43,910 nucleotides of DNA from an uncultured Lachnospiraceae bacterium (GTDB lineage: Bacteria; Bacillota; Clostridia; Lachnospirales; Lachnospiraceae), in NCBI GenBank assembly GCA_944376425.1, contig CALWCS010000175.1, forward strand, positions 1-43,910, in the 5' to 3' direction. The stretch's first letter is position 1, and every line of letters begins with the position of its first letter. The position numbers and the translations under genes are program-made. This document shows positions 8,546 to 18,206 of this stretch, piece after piece. Below the pieces are notes generated by a model that saw nothing but the letters and a program-made list of their open reading frames with translations, did not search any database and was not told the origin of the DNA.

Positions 8546-10786
8546 ATGGAAGAACAGATTTTAAGAACAGAATATGCAGACATTATGCAGAAGTCTTATA
8601 TTGATTATGCAATGAGCGTTATTGTTTCCAGAGCCCTTCCGGATATCAGAGACGGATTGAAACCTGTGCAAAGAAGAACCCTGTATGATATGTACGAACT
8701 AGGAATTAAATATGATAAACCATACCGCAAATGCGCCAGAATCGTGGGAGATACCATGGGCAAGTATCATCCTCACGGAGACAGCTCTATTTATGAGGCG
8801 CTTGTAGTGATGGCACAGGATTTTAAAAAAGGGATGCCTTTAGTGGACGGACATGGAAATTTTGGTTCAATTGAGGGAGACGGCGCAGCGGCGATGCGAT
8901 ATACGGAGGCGCGTCTTCAGAAGGTGACACAGGAAGTCTTTTTAAGAGATCTGGATCAGGATGTAGTAGATTTTGTACCGAATTTTGATGCGACAGGAAA
9001 GGAACCGGAAGTACTTCCGGTAAGACTTCCGAATTTACTGGTCAATGGTTCAGAAGGAATCGCAGTCGGCATGGTGACAAGCATTCCGCCTCATAATCTG
9101 GGAGAAGTGTTAGATGCGGTCAAAGCTGCGATTAAAAAAAGAGAGATTACAACACAAGAACTGATGGAATACGTGCAGGGACCCGATTTTCCGACCGGCG
9201 GAATTGTGATCAATAAAGATGAATTAAAGGAGATCTATGAAAGAGGAAGCGGAAAAATTCGTCTTCGTGGAAAGGTGGAAATCGAGCAGGGCAAAGGCGG
9301 AAAGCAGAGAATTGTGATTACAGAGATTCCCTATACGATGATGGGAGCAAACATTGGCAAGTTTTTAAATGACGTGGCAAATCTGGTGGAGACGAAAAAA
9401 GTAACAGAGATCGTCGATATTTCTAATCAGTCTTCCAAAGACGGAATCCGAATCGTATTAGAATTAAAAAAGGATGCGGATGCACAGAACATAGTCAATT
9501 TACTGTATAAAAAAACACGTCTGGAGGATACCTTCAGTGTCAATATGCTTGCAGTCTGCGACGGAAAACCAGAAACACTGGGCTTAAAAGAGATCATTGA
9601 TCATCATATAGAATTTCAGTTTGAAATTACGAGCAGAAAATATAAAAATCTGCTTCAAAAAGAAATGGAGAAAAAAGAAATCCAGGAAGGGCTGATGAAA
9701 GCATATGATGTGATGGATTTGATTATTGAGATTTTAAGAGGAAGCAAAAATCAAAAACAGGTAAAAGAGTGTCTCGTTTACGGAACAACACAAGGGATTG
9801 CTTTTCGAAGAAAAACATCACAAAAAGAGGCGGCACGTCTTTGCTTTACAGAAAAGCAGGCAGATGCTATTTTAGAAATGAGACTGTATAAACTGATTGG
9901 ACTGGAGATCGAGGCACTGGAAAAAGAATATCATAAAACGATGAAAAATATTGAGACGTATGAAGAAATTCTGAACCATTACAGTGCAATGGCAAAAGTG
10001 ATTATAAAAGATATCGAAAATCTGAAAAAGGAATATGCCGTACCTCGTAAGACTATTGTGGAGAATGCCAAAGAGGCTGTCTATGAAGAGAAGAAAACAG
10101 AGCCAATGGAAGTCATATTTTTGATGGATCGTTTTGGATATGCCAGAGTGATTGATCAGTCTGTGTATGAAAGAAATAAAGAAGCAGCAGATAAAGAAAA
10201 TAAATACGTGATTTCTTGTAAGAACATAGATAAAATCTGCATTTTTACAGATCAGGGAAAAGAGCATTTAATAAAAGTACAGGATCTGCCGTTTGGAAAA
10301 TTTCGGGATAAGGGGATTCCAATTGATAATGTCTGCAATTATAACAGCGGTGAAGAAACGATCCTTTATATAGAGACATTAGAGACAGTTCTTAAATCAA
10401 AAATATTATTTGCAACACAGCGTGCAATGCTGAAATTAACGGATGGAGCTGAGTTTGAAGCAAGTAAACGCATGGTGATGGCGACAAAAGTAGCACCAGA
10501 AGATCAGTTGATCTGTGTGACTTGCGTGAGTGTGCAAGATGATCTTGTGCTACAGTCAAAAGAGGGATATTTTTTGCGCTTTAAAGCTGAGGAGATTCCC
10601 ATCAAAAAAAAGGCAGCTTTTGGAGTGCGGGGGATGAAATTGGCAGAAAAAGATGAATTAGAAAGAGTTTATGCTTTTCATCCGGAACAAAAAGAGGAAA
10701 AAATAGTTTTCTATGGAGAAAAAGAAGTAGATCTTCAGAAACTAAAAACAGCAAAAAGAGATGCAAAGGGAACGAAACAAAGATAG
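8546..10786 (+). CDS. parC: DNA topoisomerase IV subunit A (type IIA, GyrA/ParC family)
   Basis: A 746-residue breakage-reunion subunit. The winged-helix/catalytic region holds 'DGLKPVQRRTLYDMYELG', 'GKYHPHGDSSIYEA' (quinolone-determining region) and 'AMRYTEARL' with the active-site Tyr. A long coiled region follows, then a C-terminal beta-pinwheel-like region. No QRRGGKG GyrA box is visible; the nearest C-terminal stretch is 'KKKAAFGVRGMKL'. That box is needed for DNA wrapping and negative supercoiling by gyrase, so ParC is the better name. It forms the heterotetramer with the subunit encoded immediately upstream and shares its promoter. Confidence 0.85.
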   Translation: MEEQILRTEYADIMQKSYIDYAMSVIVSRALPDIRDGLKPVQRRTLYDMYELGIKYDKPYRKCARIVGDTMGKYHPHGDSSIYEALVVMAQDFKKGMPLVDGHGNFGSIEGDGAAAMRYTEARLQKVTQEVFLRDLDQDVVDFVPNFDATGKEPEVLPVRLPNLLVNGSEGIAVGMVTSIPPHNLGEVLDAVKAAIKKREITTQELMEYVQGPDFPTGGIVINKDELKEIYERGSGKIRLRGKVEIEQGKGGKQRIVITEIPYTMMGANIGKFLNDVANLVETKKVTEIVDISNQSSKDGIRIVLELKKDADAQNIVNLLYKKTRLEDTFSVNMLAVCDGKPETLGLKEIIDHHIEFQFEITSRKYKNLLQKEMEKKEIQEGLMKAYDVMDLIIEILRGSKNQKQVKECLVYGTTQGIAFRRKTSQKEAARLCFTEKQADAILEMRLYKLIGLEIEALEKEYHKTMKNIETYEEILNHYSAMAKVIIKDIENLKKEYAVPRKTIVENAKEAVYEEKKTEPMEVIFLMDRFGYARVIDQSVYERNKEAADKENKYVISCKNIDKICIFTDQGKEHLIKVQDLPFGKFRDKGIPIDNVCNYNSGEETILYIETLETVLKSKILFATQRAMLKLTDGAEFEASKRMVMATKVAPEDQLICVTCVSVQDDLVLQSKEGYFLRFKAEEIPIKKKAAFGVRGMKLAEKDELERVYAFHPEQKEEKIVFYGEKEVDLQKLKTAKRDAKGTKQR

Positions 10787-10798
10787 AGAAATTGGGTA

Positions 10799-10827
10799 TT
10801 GCAATCAAATACAAAGCATGATATAAT
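10799..10827 (+). promoter_or_regulatory. Promoter of the rimP-nusA-infB operon
   Basis: TTGCAA (10799-10804), 17 bases, and perfect TATAAT (10822-10827). Transcription from about 10834 would include the 40-bp palindrome at 10855-10894 in a ~105-base untranslated leader before rimP. Confidence 0.75.
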
Positions 10828-10854
10828 ATGAATGATTAAGTGTACATGTTACTG

Positions 10855-10894
10855 GCGCAAACGAGAGTGGACAATTGTCCACTCTCGTTTGCGC
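10855..10894. repeat. Perfect 40-bp palindrome in the rimP leader
   Basis: Two 20-base arms, GCGCAAACGAGAGTGGACAA and its exact reverse complement, abut with no spacer. In RNA this would be a very stable hairpin. No T-run follows, so it is not an ordinary terminator. It lies between the promoter and the rimP ribosome binding site of an operon that contains nusA. Function unknown: leader regulation, RNase III processing site or a small mobile palindrome are all possible. Confidence 0.9.
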
Positions 10895-10939
10895 ATAGCA
10901 GCAAAACCAGAAAAAATGAAACAAAGAGAGGCGGATTGG

Positions 10940-11407
10940 ATGACAAAAAAAGAAATATATGAGCAGAAGACAGAAGAGATCCTAAACCCTATGATAGAGA
11001 AAAACGGGTTTGAGCTAGTTGATGTGGAATATGTCAAAGAAGGAGGCAATTGGTATTTAAGAGCCTATATTGACAAGCCAGGAGGAATTACCGTAGATGA
11101 TTGTGAAATAATCAGCAGAGAACTGAGCGATAAGCTAGATGAGGAAGACTTTGTAAAAGAAGCTTATATATTGGAAGTCAGTTCGCCGGGACTTGGAAGA
11201 CCGCTTAAAAAAGAGAGAGATTTCGCACGCAGTCTGGGAGAAGAAATCGAGGTACGCACTTATCGCGCTGTCAATCGGCAGAAAGAATTTACAGGTATAT
11301 TAACGGCATATGATAAAGACAGCATCACGATTGAACTGGAAAATGAAGAAAAAATGACGTTCGCAAGAGCTGACATTGCTCTAGTCAGGCTTGCCTTCGA
11401 CTTTTAA
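10940..11407 (+). CDS. rimP: Ribosome maturation factor RimP
   Basis: A 155-residue protein, the usual family length, needed for 30S subunit maturation. The N-terminal domain has 'NGFELVDVEYVKEGGNWYLRAYIDKPGGITVDDCE' type features (seen as 'FELVDVEYVKEGG' and 'IDKPGGITVDDCE') and 'EVSSPGLGRPLKKERDF', with a C-terminal SH3-like domain. The frame stays open upstream to 10832, but that extension reads through the palindrome and has no homology; the ATG at 10940 follows AGAGAGGCGG. First gene of the nusA-infB operon, with nusA 22 bases downstream. Confidence 0.93.
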   Translation: MTKKEIYEQKTEEILNPMIEKNGFELVDVEYVKEGGNWYLRAYIDKPGGITVDDCEIISRELSDKLDEEDFVKEAYILEVSSPGLGRPLKKERDFARSLGEEIEVRTYRAVNRQKEFTGILTAYDKDSITIELENEEKMTFARADIALVRLAFDF

Positions 11408-11429
11408 TTAAAGGAGGAAATATGAAATC

Positions 11430-12584
11430 ATGAACAATGAATTATTAGAGGCTTTGAATATTCTGGAGAAGGAAAAAGATATCAGTAAAGATACTTTATT
11501 GGAAGCGATTGAGCAGTCGCTGATTCAGGCCTGTAAAAACCACTTTGGAAAGTCGGATAATGTAAAAGTATTTATTGATCCGGAAACCTGTGACTTTGGC
11601 GTTTATGCAGAAAAAACAGTAGTAGATAAAGTGGAAGATGAAATCATGGAAATCAGCCTTGCAAATGCAAAAATGATTGATACAAAATATGAGCTGGGCG
11701 ACATTGTGAATGTAGAAATTAAATCAAAAGAATTTGGAAGAATTGCAACACAAAATGCTAAGAATGTAATTCTTCAAAAAATACGTGAAGAAGAACGAAA
11801 AGTATTGTATAAACAATACTATGAAAAAGAAAAAGATGTAGTCACCGGTATTGTACAGCGCTATGTTGGAAAGAATGTCAGCATTAATATGGGCAAAGTC
11901 GATGCAATGTTAAATGAAAATGAGCAGGCAAAGGGTGAAAAGTTTTATCCGACAGAACGAATTAAAGTATATGTCCTGGAAGTAAAAGATACGCCGAAAG
12001 GACCAAAGATTCTTGTCTCCAGAACGCATCCGGAGCTGGTAAAAAGACTGTTTGAAGCAGAAGTCACAGAAGTTAAGGACGGAATTGTTGAGATCAAAAG
12101 CATTGCAAGAGAGCCGGGAAGCAGAACAAAGATAGCAGTTTGGTCTAATAATCCTGATGTTGATCCAGTAGGAGCATGCGTCGGACCGAATGGATCAAGA
12201 GTCAACACAATTGTAAACGAACTGCGCGGTGAGAAGATCGACGTAATCAATTGGAGTGATAATTCTGCAGTGTTGATTGAAAATGCCTTAAGTCCTGCAA
12301 AGGTGATTTCTGTCATTGCAGAAGTTTCCGATGATGGAGAAAAGACGGCAAAAGTGATTGTACCTGATTATCAGTTATCTCTTGCAATTGGAAAAGAAGG
12401 ACAAAATGCAAGACTTGCAGCAAAACTGACTGGATTTAAGATCGATATCAAAAGTGAGACACAGGCAAGAGAAAGCGGAGAGTTTGATCATCTGAACGAG
12501 GAAGGGTATTACGAAGAAACGATGGAATCAGAGGAAAATCAGCAGGAAGACTCAGAGGAAGCAGAGATCACACTGGAAGAATAA
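11430..12584 (+). CDS. nusA: Transcription termination/antitermination factor NusA
   Basis: A 384-residue RNA polymerase-binding factor that controls pausing, termination and antitermination. An N-terminal RNAP-binding domain (about 1-125) is followed by an S1 domain (about 135-200, 'VTGIVQRYVGKNVSINMGKVDAML') and two KH domains (about 200-350, with 'GACVGPNGSRVNTIV' and 'LAIGKEGQNARLAAKLTGF'). The acidic C-terminal tail (Glu/Asp-rich, about 25 residues) lacks the AR repeats found in proteobacterial NusA, as is normal in Firmicutes. Strong GGAGG site upstream. Confidence 0.96.
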   Translation: MNNELLEALNILEKEKDISKDTLLEAIEQSLIQACKNHFGKSDNVKVFIDPETCDFGVYAEKTVVDKVEDEIMEISLANAKMIDTKYELGDIVNVEIKSKEFGRIATQNAKNVILQKIREEERKVLYKQYYEKEKDVVTGIVQRYVGKNVSINMGKVDAMLNENEQAKGEKFYPTERIKVYVLEVKDTPKGPKILVSRTHPELVKRLFEAEVTEVKDGIVEIKSIAREPGSRTKIAVWSNNPDVDPVGACVGPNGSRVNTIVNELRGEKIDVINWSDNSAVLIENALSPAKVISVIAEVSDDGEKTAKVIVPDYQLSLAIGKEGQNARLAAKLTGFKIDIKSETQARESGEFDHLNEEGYYEETMESEENQQEDSEEAEITLEE

Positions 12585-12593
12585 GGAGACAGA

Positions 12594-12872
12594 ATGAATC
12601 AGGGAAAAAAAATGCCGATGCGCAAATGTACCGGATGTCAGGAAATGAAAAACAAAAAAGAAATGATGCGAATCTTAAAAACGCCGGAAGGCGAGATTGT
12701 AATTGACCTTACGGGCAGAAAAAATGGCAGAGGTGCATATTTGTGTTTCTCAAAAGAGTGTTTTGAAAAAGCAATTAAAAATAAAGGATTAGAGCGTTCT
12801 TTAAAGACAAATATTCCTCCATCAGTATATGAAAACTTAAAAGAGGAGATTGAGAAAATTGAAACGAAATAA
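12594..12872 (+). CDS. rnpM: RNase P modulator RnpM (YlxR)
   Basis: A 92-residue YlxR-family protein with the family motif 'RKCTGCQEMKNKKEM' and 'GRKNGRGAYLC'. Work in Bacillus showed that YlxR binds the RNase P RNA and lowers its activity, hence RnpM. It lies 9 bases after nusA and overlaps the next gene, the conserved Firmicutes order. Confidence 0.92.
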   Translation: MNQGKKMPMRKCTGCQEMKNKKEMMRILKTPEGEIVIDLTGRKNGRGAYLCFSKECFEKAIKNKGLERSLKTNIPPSVYENLKEEIEKIETK

Positions 12873-13170
12873 AGTATTCTCTCTGATCGGCTTAGCTACC
12901 AAGGCAGGAAAGGTTACAAGCGGAGGATTTTCCACAGAAAAATCTGTAAAAACAGGAAAAGCGAGTCTTGTGATCGTTTCAGAAGAGGCATCAGAAAATA
13001 CCAAAAAGAAATTTCGGAATATGTGTGAATATTATTGCGTGCCGATTTATTTCTATGGAACAAAGGACGAATTGGGAAAGGCTATGGGGAAGGAATTCCG
13101 CGCCTCGCTTGCTGTGCAGGATGCAGGACTTGGAAAAGCCATAGAAAAGGTACTCCACGAAACCAGTTAA
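12859..13170 (+). CDS. rplGA: L7Ae-family RNA-binding protein YlxQ
   Basis: A 103-residue L7Ae/L30e-type K-turn-binding protein ('KVFSLIGLATKAGKVTSGGFSTEKSVK'-like start, seen as 'FSLIGLATKAGKVTSG'). The likely start is a UUG at 12859, nine bases after AGAGGAGA; another UUG at 12850 overlaps that ribosome binding site and is less likely. It overlaps the end of rnpM by 14 bases in another frame, implying translational coupling. No ATG is available near the conserved N-terminus. Role in ribosome biogenesis is presumed from family and operon. Confidence 0.88.
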   Translation: MKRNKVFSLIGLATKAGKVTSGGFSTEKSVKTGKASLVIVSEEASENTKKKFRNMCEYYCVPIYFYGTKDELGKAMGKEFRASLAVQDAGLGKAIEKVLHETS

Positions 13171-13187
13171 TGGAGGTGTGAGGGTAT

Positions 13188-15782
13188 ATGACCGGTAAAA
13201 TAAGAGTTCATGAGTTAGCAAAAGAATTAAATATAGATAGTAGAGAAATTATAAATTTTTTATTAGAAAAGGAAATTAGAGTAAAGAGCCATATGAGTAC
13301 GATTGAAGATAAGAATGTAGAAATGATAAAAAATGAATTAGAGAAAAAAGAAGGAACTGCGAATGCTCCTAAAAAGAAAAATATTACCCAGGTATTCCGT
13401 CCCCAGAACAGCCGTGGCGGCGCAGGTGCAGGACGTCAGGGAGGCAGAATGCAGGGACAAAATAACCAGAGAAATCAAAACGGACAGGGCGGCAGAAACC
13501 AGGGACAAAATGGTCAGGGAAACAGAAACCAGAACCGTCAGGGAGGCAGAGCGCAGGAGCAGAACGGTCAGGAAAACAAAACATCAAATGAACAAAGAGG
13601 AAGAAATTTTGGAACAAACAGACCGCAAGGCAACCGCTCACAGAATAACAGACCGCAGGGGAGCAGACCACAAGGCGATCAAAATGGCAGAATGCAGAGC
13701 GGAAGAACTCAAGGAGAAAGACCACAAGGCGATCAAAGCGGCAGAATGCAAGGAGGCAGACCACAAGGCGGACAGGGAAGATCGATTCCAATTCCAAAAG
13801 CACCTGTTGTAGAGGATCGTCCGATTACAAAAGAATCCAGGATGAAAAATGACAGAGAGAAACGGTATGACAGAGAGAAAGAAAGAGAAAGAGACCGCGA
13901 GAAAGAAAAGGGATTCGGACGTCCGAACAGCGGAAGAATGACTGGAAAAAACAGTGGAAGAAATACACAAAAGAATTCGCAAAAACAGCCAAAACCTGTT
14001 CAGCAGCAGCCAGTTGAAAAAGAAGATACGATTAAAACGATCGTACTTCCAGAAAGATTGACGATTAAAGAACTTGCCGATAAAATGAAAATACAGCCGT
14101 CAGCGATTGTAAAGAAACTGTTTTTGGAAGGCGTAATGGTGACGGTTAACCAGGAGATTGACTATGACAAAGCAGAAGAAATTGCTTTAGAATTTAACTG
14201 TATTGCAGAACCGGAAGAAAAAATTAATGTTTTGGAAGAGCTTTTAAAAGATGAAGAAGACGATGAGGCATCGCTGGTACCAAGACCGCCGGTTATCTGT
14301 GTAATGGGACATGTCGATCATGGAAAAACTTCTCTTTTGGATGCGATCCGGAATACGCATGTCATTGACAAAGAAGCAGGAGGTATTACACAACACATCG
14401 GTGCGTATGTAGTTTCGGTTGACGGACAGAAAATTACGTTCCTTGATACTCCGGGACACGAAGCATTTACTGCAATGCGTATGCGCGGAGCAAACTCAAC
14501 AGATATTGCAATCTTAGTAGTTGCAGCAGACGATGGAGTGATGCCGCAGACCGTAGAAGCCATCAATCATGCGAAAGCAGCGGGAATTGAAATTATCGTT
14601 GCGGTTAACAAGATTGATAAACCGAGTGCCAATGTAGAACGTGTAAAACAAGAATTGTCTGAATATGGTCTGATTCCAGAAGACTGGGGCGGAAGTACAG
14701 TCTATGTACCAGTATCTGCAAAGACACAGGAAGGAATCGATCAGTTGCTGGAAATGATTTTGCTGACAGCAGAAGTGAGCGAATTAAAAGCAAATCCAAA
14801 GAGAAGAGCGAGAGGACTTGTCATTGAAGCACAGCTTGATAAAGGAAAAGGACCGGTTGCAACAGTATTAGTACAAAAAGGAACGCTTCATGTTGGAGAC
14901 CCGATTGCAGCAGGATCTTGCTATGGAAAAGTACGTGCCATGATGGATCACAATGGAAGAAGAGTAAAAGAAGCAGGTCCGTCTACACCGGTTGAGATTT
15001 TAGGACTGAGTGATGTACCAAATGCAGGAGAAATTTTTATCTCGCCAGGAAATGAAAAAGAAGCGCGGAATTTTGCTGAAACATTTATCAGCGAAGGACG
15101 TGAAAAACTTTTAGAAGAGACAAAATCAAAAATGTCTCTGGATGATTTATTTAGCCAGATTCAGGCAGGAAATCTGAAAGAACTCAATATTATTGTAAAA
15201 GCAGACGTACAAGGTTCTGTAGAGGCAGTAAGTCAGAGCCTTTTGAAATTGTCAAATGAAGAGGTCGTTGTAAAAATTATCCACGGAGGTGTCGGAGCAA
15301 TTACAGAATCAGATGTCAGCCTTGCTTCTGCGTCTAACGCAATTATCATTGGATTTAATGTAAGACCGGATGCAACGGCAAAGGCGACGGCAGAAAGAGA
15401 AGGAGTAGATATCAGACTTTACCGTGTGATTTATGATGCTATTGCAGATGTAGAATCTGCAATGAAAGGAATGCTGGAACCGATCTATGAAGAAAAAATT
15501 ATTGGGCATGCAGAAGTACGTCAGATCTTTAAGGCATCCGGAATAGGAAATATTGCGGGGTCTTACGTGTTAGACGGTGTGATTCAAAGAGGCTGCCAGG
15601 TTCGCGTGTTCCGAGAAAAAGAGCAGATATTTGAAGGAGCTCTTGCTTCTTTAAAACGTGGAAAAGATGACGTAAAAGAAGTCAGAAGCGGATTTGAATG
15701 TGGTATGGTATTTGAAAAATTTAATGATATTAAAGAATTTGACCAGGTGGAAGCTTATACGATGGTAGAAGTTCCAAGATAG
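13188..15782 (+). CDS. infB: Translation initiation factor IF-2
   Basis: An 864-residue GTPase that places initiator tRNA on the 30S subunit. An IF2_N domain (about 1-50, '[20 protein letters not shown]') is followed by a low-complexity linker (about 60-275), a second IF2_N-like domain (about 285-335), the G domain with '[13 protein letters not shown]', 'DTPGHEAF' and 'NKID', and the C-terminal domains. The linker is dominated by Gly, Arg, Gln and Asn in repeats such as 'RPQGDQ-GRMQGG', unlike the Lys/Ala/Pro-rich linker of most IF2s. Strong GGAGGTG site upstream. Confidence 0.97.
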   Translation: MTGKIRVHELAKELNIDSREIINFLLEKEIRVKSHMSTIEDKNVEMIKNELEKKEGTANAPKKKNITQVFRPQNSRGGAGAGRQGGRMQGQNNQRNQNGQGGRNQGQNGQGNRNQNRQGGRAQEQNGQENKTSNEQRGRNFGTNRPQGNRSQNNRPQGSRPQGDQNGRMQSGRTQGERPQGDQSGRMQGGRPQGGQGRSIPIPKAPVVEDRPITKESRMKNDREKRYDREKERERDREKEKGFGRPNSGRMTGKNSGRNTQKNSQKQPKPVQQQPVEKEDTIKTIVLPERLTIKELADKMKIQPSAIVKKLFLEGVMVTVNQEIDYDKAEEIALEFNCIAEPEEKINVLEELLKDEEDDEASLVPRPPVICVMGHVDHGKTSLLDAIRNTHVIDKEAGGITQHIGAYVVSVDGQKITFLDTPGHEAFTAMRMRGANSTDIAILVVAADDGVMPQTVEAINHAKAAGIEIIVAVNKIDKPSANVERVKQELSEYGLIPEDWGGSTVYVPVSAKTQEGIDQLLEMILLTAEVSELKANPKRRARGLVIEAQLDKGKGPVATVLVQKGTLHVGDPIAAGSCYGKVRAMMDHNGRRVKEAGPSTPVEILGLSDVPNAGEIFISPGNEKEARNFAETFISEGREKLLEETKSKMSLDDLFSQIQAGNLKELNIIVKADVQGSVEAVSQSLLKLSNEEVVVKIIHGGVGAITESDVSLASASNAIIIGFNVRPDATAKATAEREGVDIRLYRVIYDAIADVESAMKGMLEPIYEEKIIGHAEVRQIFKASGIGNIAGSYVLDGVIQRGCQVRVFREKEQIFEGALASLKRGKDDVKEVRSGFECGMVFEKFNDIKEFDQVEAYTMVEVPR

Positions 15783-15799
15783 AAAATGGAGTTGAGGCT

Positions 15800-16186
15800 A
15801 TGAGAAAAAACAGCATTAAAAATACCCGGATCAATGGGGAAGTAATGCGTGAACTGTGTAAAATTATTCAAGGTGAGATAAAAGATCCGAGAATTCATCC
15901 GATGACTTCAGTCGTATCGGTAGAAGTGGCACCGGACTTAAAGACATGCAAAGCGTATATCAGCGTGCTTGGAAATGAAGAGGCGCAGAAAAATACAATT
16001 GCAGGTTTAAAAAGCGCGGAGGGATATATCCGCAGACAGCTGGCACAGACGATCAATCTGCGCAACACACCGGAAATACATTTTATTTTAGACCAGTCCA
16101 TTGAATACGGAGTAGCAATGTCAAAATTAATTGATACTGTAAATAAAGATTTGTCTTCGCAAGAAAAGGATGAGGAAAATGAATAA
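15800..16186 (+). CDS. rbfA: 30S ribosome-binding factor RbfA
   Basis: A 128-residue KH-like protein acting in late 16S rRNA maturation. Family features include 'INGEVMRELCKIIQGEIKDPRI', seen in the first 35 residues, and 'SAEGYIRRQLAQTINLRNTPEIHF'. It lies 17 bases after infB and overlaps nrnA by 8 bases. Confidence 0.95.
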   Translation: MRKNSIKNTRINGEVMRELCKIIQGEIKDPRIHPMTSVVSVEVAPDLKTCKAYISVLGNEEAQKNTIAGLKSAEGYIRRQLAQTINLRNTPEIHFILDQSIEYGVAMSKLIDTVNKDLSSQEKDEENE

Positions 16187-17153
16187 AATCAAAGCAGAGA
16201 TAGAAGGTGTTTCGACAATTGCAATTGCCGGACATATCCGCCCTGACGGAGATTGTGTGGGTTCCTGCCTGGGATTATCTCAATATTTGATAGAAAATTT
16301 CCCACAATTAACAGAAGTAACGGTTTATCTTGAAGAAGTTCCAGGTTCTTATCAATTTTTAAAAGGGGCTGATAAGATCCGCAATTCTTATGAAGATAAA
16401 AAAGAATACGATCTGTTTATCGCACTGGACAGTGGAGATAAAGAGCGTCTGGGAAAAGCGCAGTGTTATTTTGACACTGCGAAAAAGACGGTATGCATTG
16501 ACCATCACATCAGTAATAAGGGATATGCAAAGGTTAATTATATTGTGCCGGATGCAAGCTCTACGGCAGAAGTCATTTTTGATATGATAGAGCAGGAGAA
16601 AATTACAAAAGAAGTTGCAGAAGCTTTATATATGGGAATTGTACATGATACGGGGGTTTTTCAATATTCCTGCACTTCACCTAAGACGATGCGGGTGGCA
16701 GCTGTACTGATGGAGAAGGGAATTGACTTTAACCGGATTATCGACGAGACATTTAATTATAAAACATATGTACAAAAACAGATTCTAGGAAGAGCATTGC
16801 TAGAAAGCATTATGTTGTTAGACGGAAAATGTATTGTCAGTGCAATTCGTCAAAAAGAGTTTGAATTTTACAATGTAAAACCAAGTGATCTAGATGGAAT
16901 TGTCAGTCAGTTAAGGACAACAAAAGGGGTAGAAGTTGCAATTTTTCTTTACGAAAGCAATGTTCAGGAATACAGAGTCAGCATGCGTTCAAACGGAAAT
17001 GTAGATGTAAATGAAGTTGCCTGCTATTTTGGAGGAGGCGGTCATGTGCGCGCCGCTGGATGCACGATGCAGGGCTCCGTCTATGACGTGCTGAATAATC
17101 TGACGGGTCAGATCGAAAGACAACTACATCAAAAGCAGGAGAAAGACGAGTGA
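16179..17153 (+). CDS. nrnA: DHH-family nanoRNase / 3'-phosphoadenosine phosphatase NrnA
   Basis: A 324-residue phosphoesterase that degrades 2-5-mer RNAs and, in Bacillus, dephosphorylates pAp. DHH domain motifs are 'GHIRPDGDCVGSCLGL', 'DSGDKERLG' and 'CIDHHISNKGYAKVNY'; the DHHA1 domain ends with 'GGGGHVRAAGC'. The ATG at 16179 is preferred to 16170 because GGATGAGG is correctly spaced for it. It overlaps both rbfA and truB (the stop TGA sits within the truB GTGA), so the genes are translationally coupled. Confidence 0.93.
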   Translation: MNKIKAEIEGVSTIAIAGHIRPDGDCVGSCLGLSQYLIENFPQLTEVTVYLEEVPGSYQFLKGADKIRNSYEDKKEYDLFIALDSGDKERLGKAQCYFDTAKKTVCIDHHISNKGYAKVNYIVPDASSTAEVIFDMIEQEKITKEVAEALYMGIVHDTGVFQYSCTSPKTMRVAAVLMEKGIDFNRIIDETFNYKTYVQKQILGRALLESIMLLDGKCIVSAIRQKEFEFYNVKPSDLDGIVSQLRTTKGVEVAIFLYESNVQEYRVSMRSNGNVDVNEVACYFGGGGHVRAAGCTMQGSVYDVLNNLTGQIERQLHQKQEKDE

Positions 17154-18055
17154 TTCACGGAATAATTAATGTATATAAGGAAAAAGGATACACTTCTCAT
17201 GATGTAGTCGCAAAATTACGCGGGATTTTAAAACAGAAGAAAATCGGACATACAGGGACACTCGATCCGGATGCAGAAGGAGTGCTTCCTGTATGCCTTG
17301 GCAAAGCAACGAAACTGTGCGATTTTCTGACGGAAGAAAAGAAAACATACCGTGCCGGAATGCTTCTTGGGATTGTGACAGATACTCAAGATATATCGGG
17401 AAAAATTTTGAGGCAGCAGAAAGTGACAGTGACGGAAGAAGAAGTAAAAAATGTGATACAGTCATTTGAAGGGATGTACAGTCAGATTCCTCCTATGTAT
17501 TCCGCCTTAAAAGTCAATGGCAGAAAATTGTATGAACTTGCCAGAGAAGGAAAAGAAGTAGAGAGAAAGCCACGCAGCATAAAAATTTTTAAAATTACTG
17601 TAGAATCTGTCAACCTTCCTAGAGTAACGTTGACAGTTCAGTGTTCAAAAGGAACATATATCCGTACACTTTGTCATGACATTGGGGAAAAACTACAGTG
17701 CGGAGGATGTATGGAACAGCTTCTCAGAATGGAAGTGGGAAGCTTTTCTGTACAGAATAGTATCCATATTGCGGAAATTGAAAAGAGAGCCAAAGATGGA
17801 ACTATTTTGGAAATGGTAACTGCTGTAGATCAAATGTTTGAAAAACTTCGTAAGGTAACTGTAAAGAAAATGTATCAGAAATTACTTGAAAATGGAAATC
17901 CATTTGTGCTAGGATATCAAAGAGAGAAAAATGAGTTCCAGGACCAGGAACAGGTACGTGTGTATGACGAAGAAGGAATTTTTTACGGAATTTATCGTTT
18001 TGAGGAAAACAGAAAAGGATTCTGGCCAGTGAAAATATTTTTTGAAAAAGAATAG
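17150..18055 (+). CDS. truB: tRNA pseudouridine(55) synthase TruB
   Basis: A 301-residue enzyme that makes pseudouridine 55 in the T-loop of tRNAs. The catalytic region is 'KIGHTGTLDPDAEGVLPVCLG', with 'YSQIPPMYSALKVNGRKLYELAREG' and 'CSKGTYIRTLCHDIGE'. It starts with GTG inside the nrnA stop (GTGA overlap), and the N-terminal sequence matches homologues there. Confidence 0.95.
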   Translation: MIHGIINVYKEKGYTSHDVVAKLRGILKQKKIGHTGTLDPDAEGVLPVCLGKATKLCDFLTEEKKTYRAGMLLGIVTDTQDISGKILRQQKVTVTEEEVKNVIQSFEGMYSQIPPMYSALKVNGRKLYELAREGKEVERKPRSIKIFKITVESVNLPRVTLTVQCSKGTYIRTLCHDIGEKLQCGGCMEQLLRMEVGSFSVQNSIHIAEIEKRAKDGTILEMVTAVDQMFEKLRKVTVKKMYQKLLENGNPFVLGYQREKNEFQDQEQVRVYDEEGIFYGIYRFEENRKGFWPVKIFFEKE

Positions 18056-18206
18056 ACGATCTGTGTACCAAGATAGGCAAAGAAAAGAATAAGAGCTTCC
18101 GGCAGAATGAAAGACATGGAAAAGGCACATAATCAGAGAAGCGAAAGCAAGCCGTCGTAAGAAGGCAGAGGCATTCTTGAATTTCACAGAGTGGATGGAG
18201 GAGCTT
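18056..18206 (+). other. Gap between truB and ribF, nothing recognised
   Basis: A 150-base gap in an otherwise tightly packed operon. I see no T-run terminator, FMN riboswitch or clear promoter. An in-frame TTG at 18177 would lengthen ribF, but it lacks a matching ribosome binding site. Confidence 0.5.

Noticed and set aside
6611..10786. Naming the pair gyrB/gyrA
   Set aside because: No QRRGGKG GyrA box in the A subunit and no dnaA/recF context; topoisomerase IV fits better, though the distinction is not absolute.
10832..10939. N-terminal extension of RimP through the palindrome
   Set aside because: It encodes a sequence without family similarity, lacks a ribosome binding site, and the normal 155-residue protein starts at 10940.
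13363..13982. Overlapping frames on both strands inside infB
   Set aside because: They arise from the low-complexity, AGA/CAG-rich linker and have no ribosome binding sites or domain similarity.
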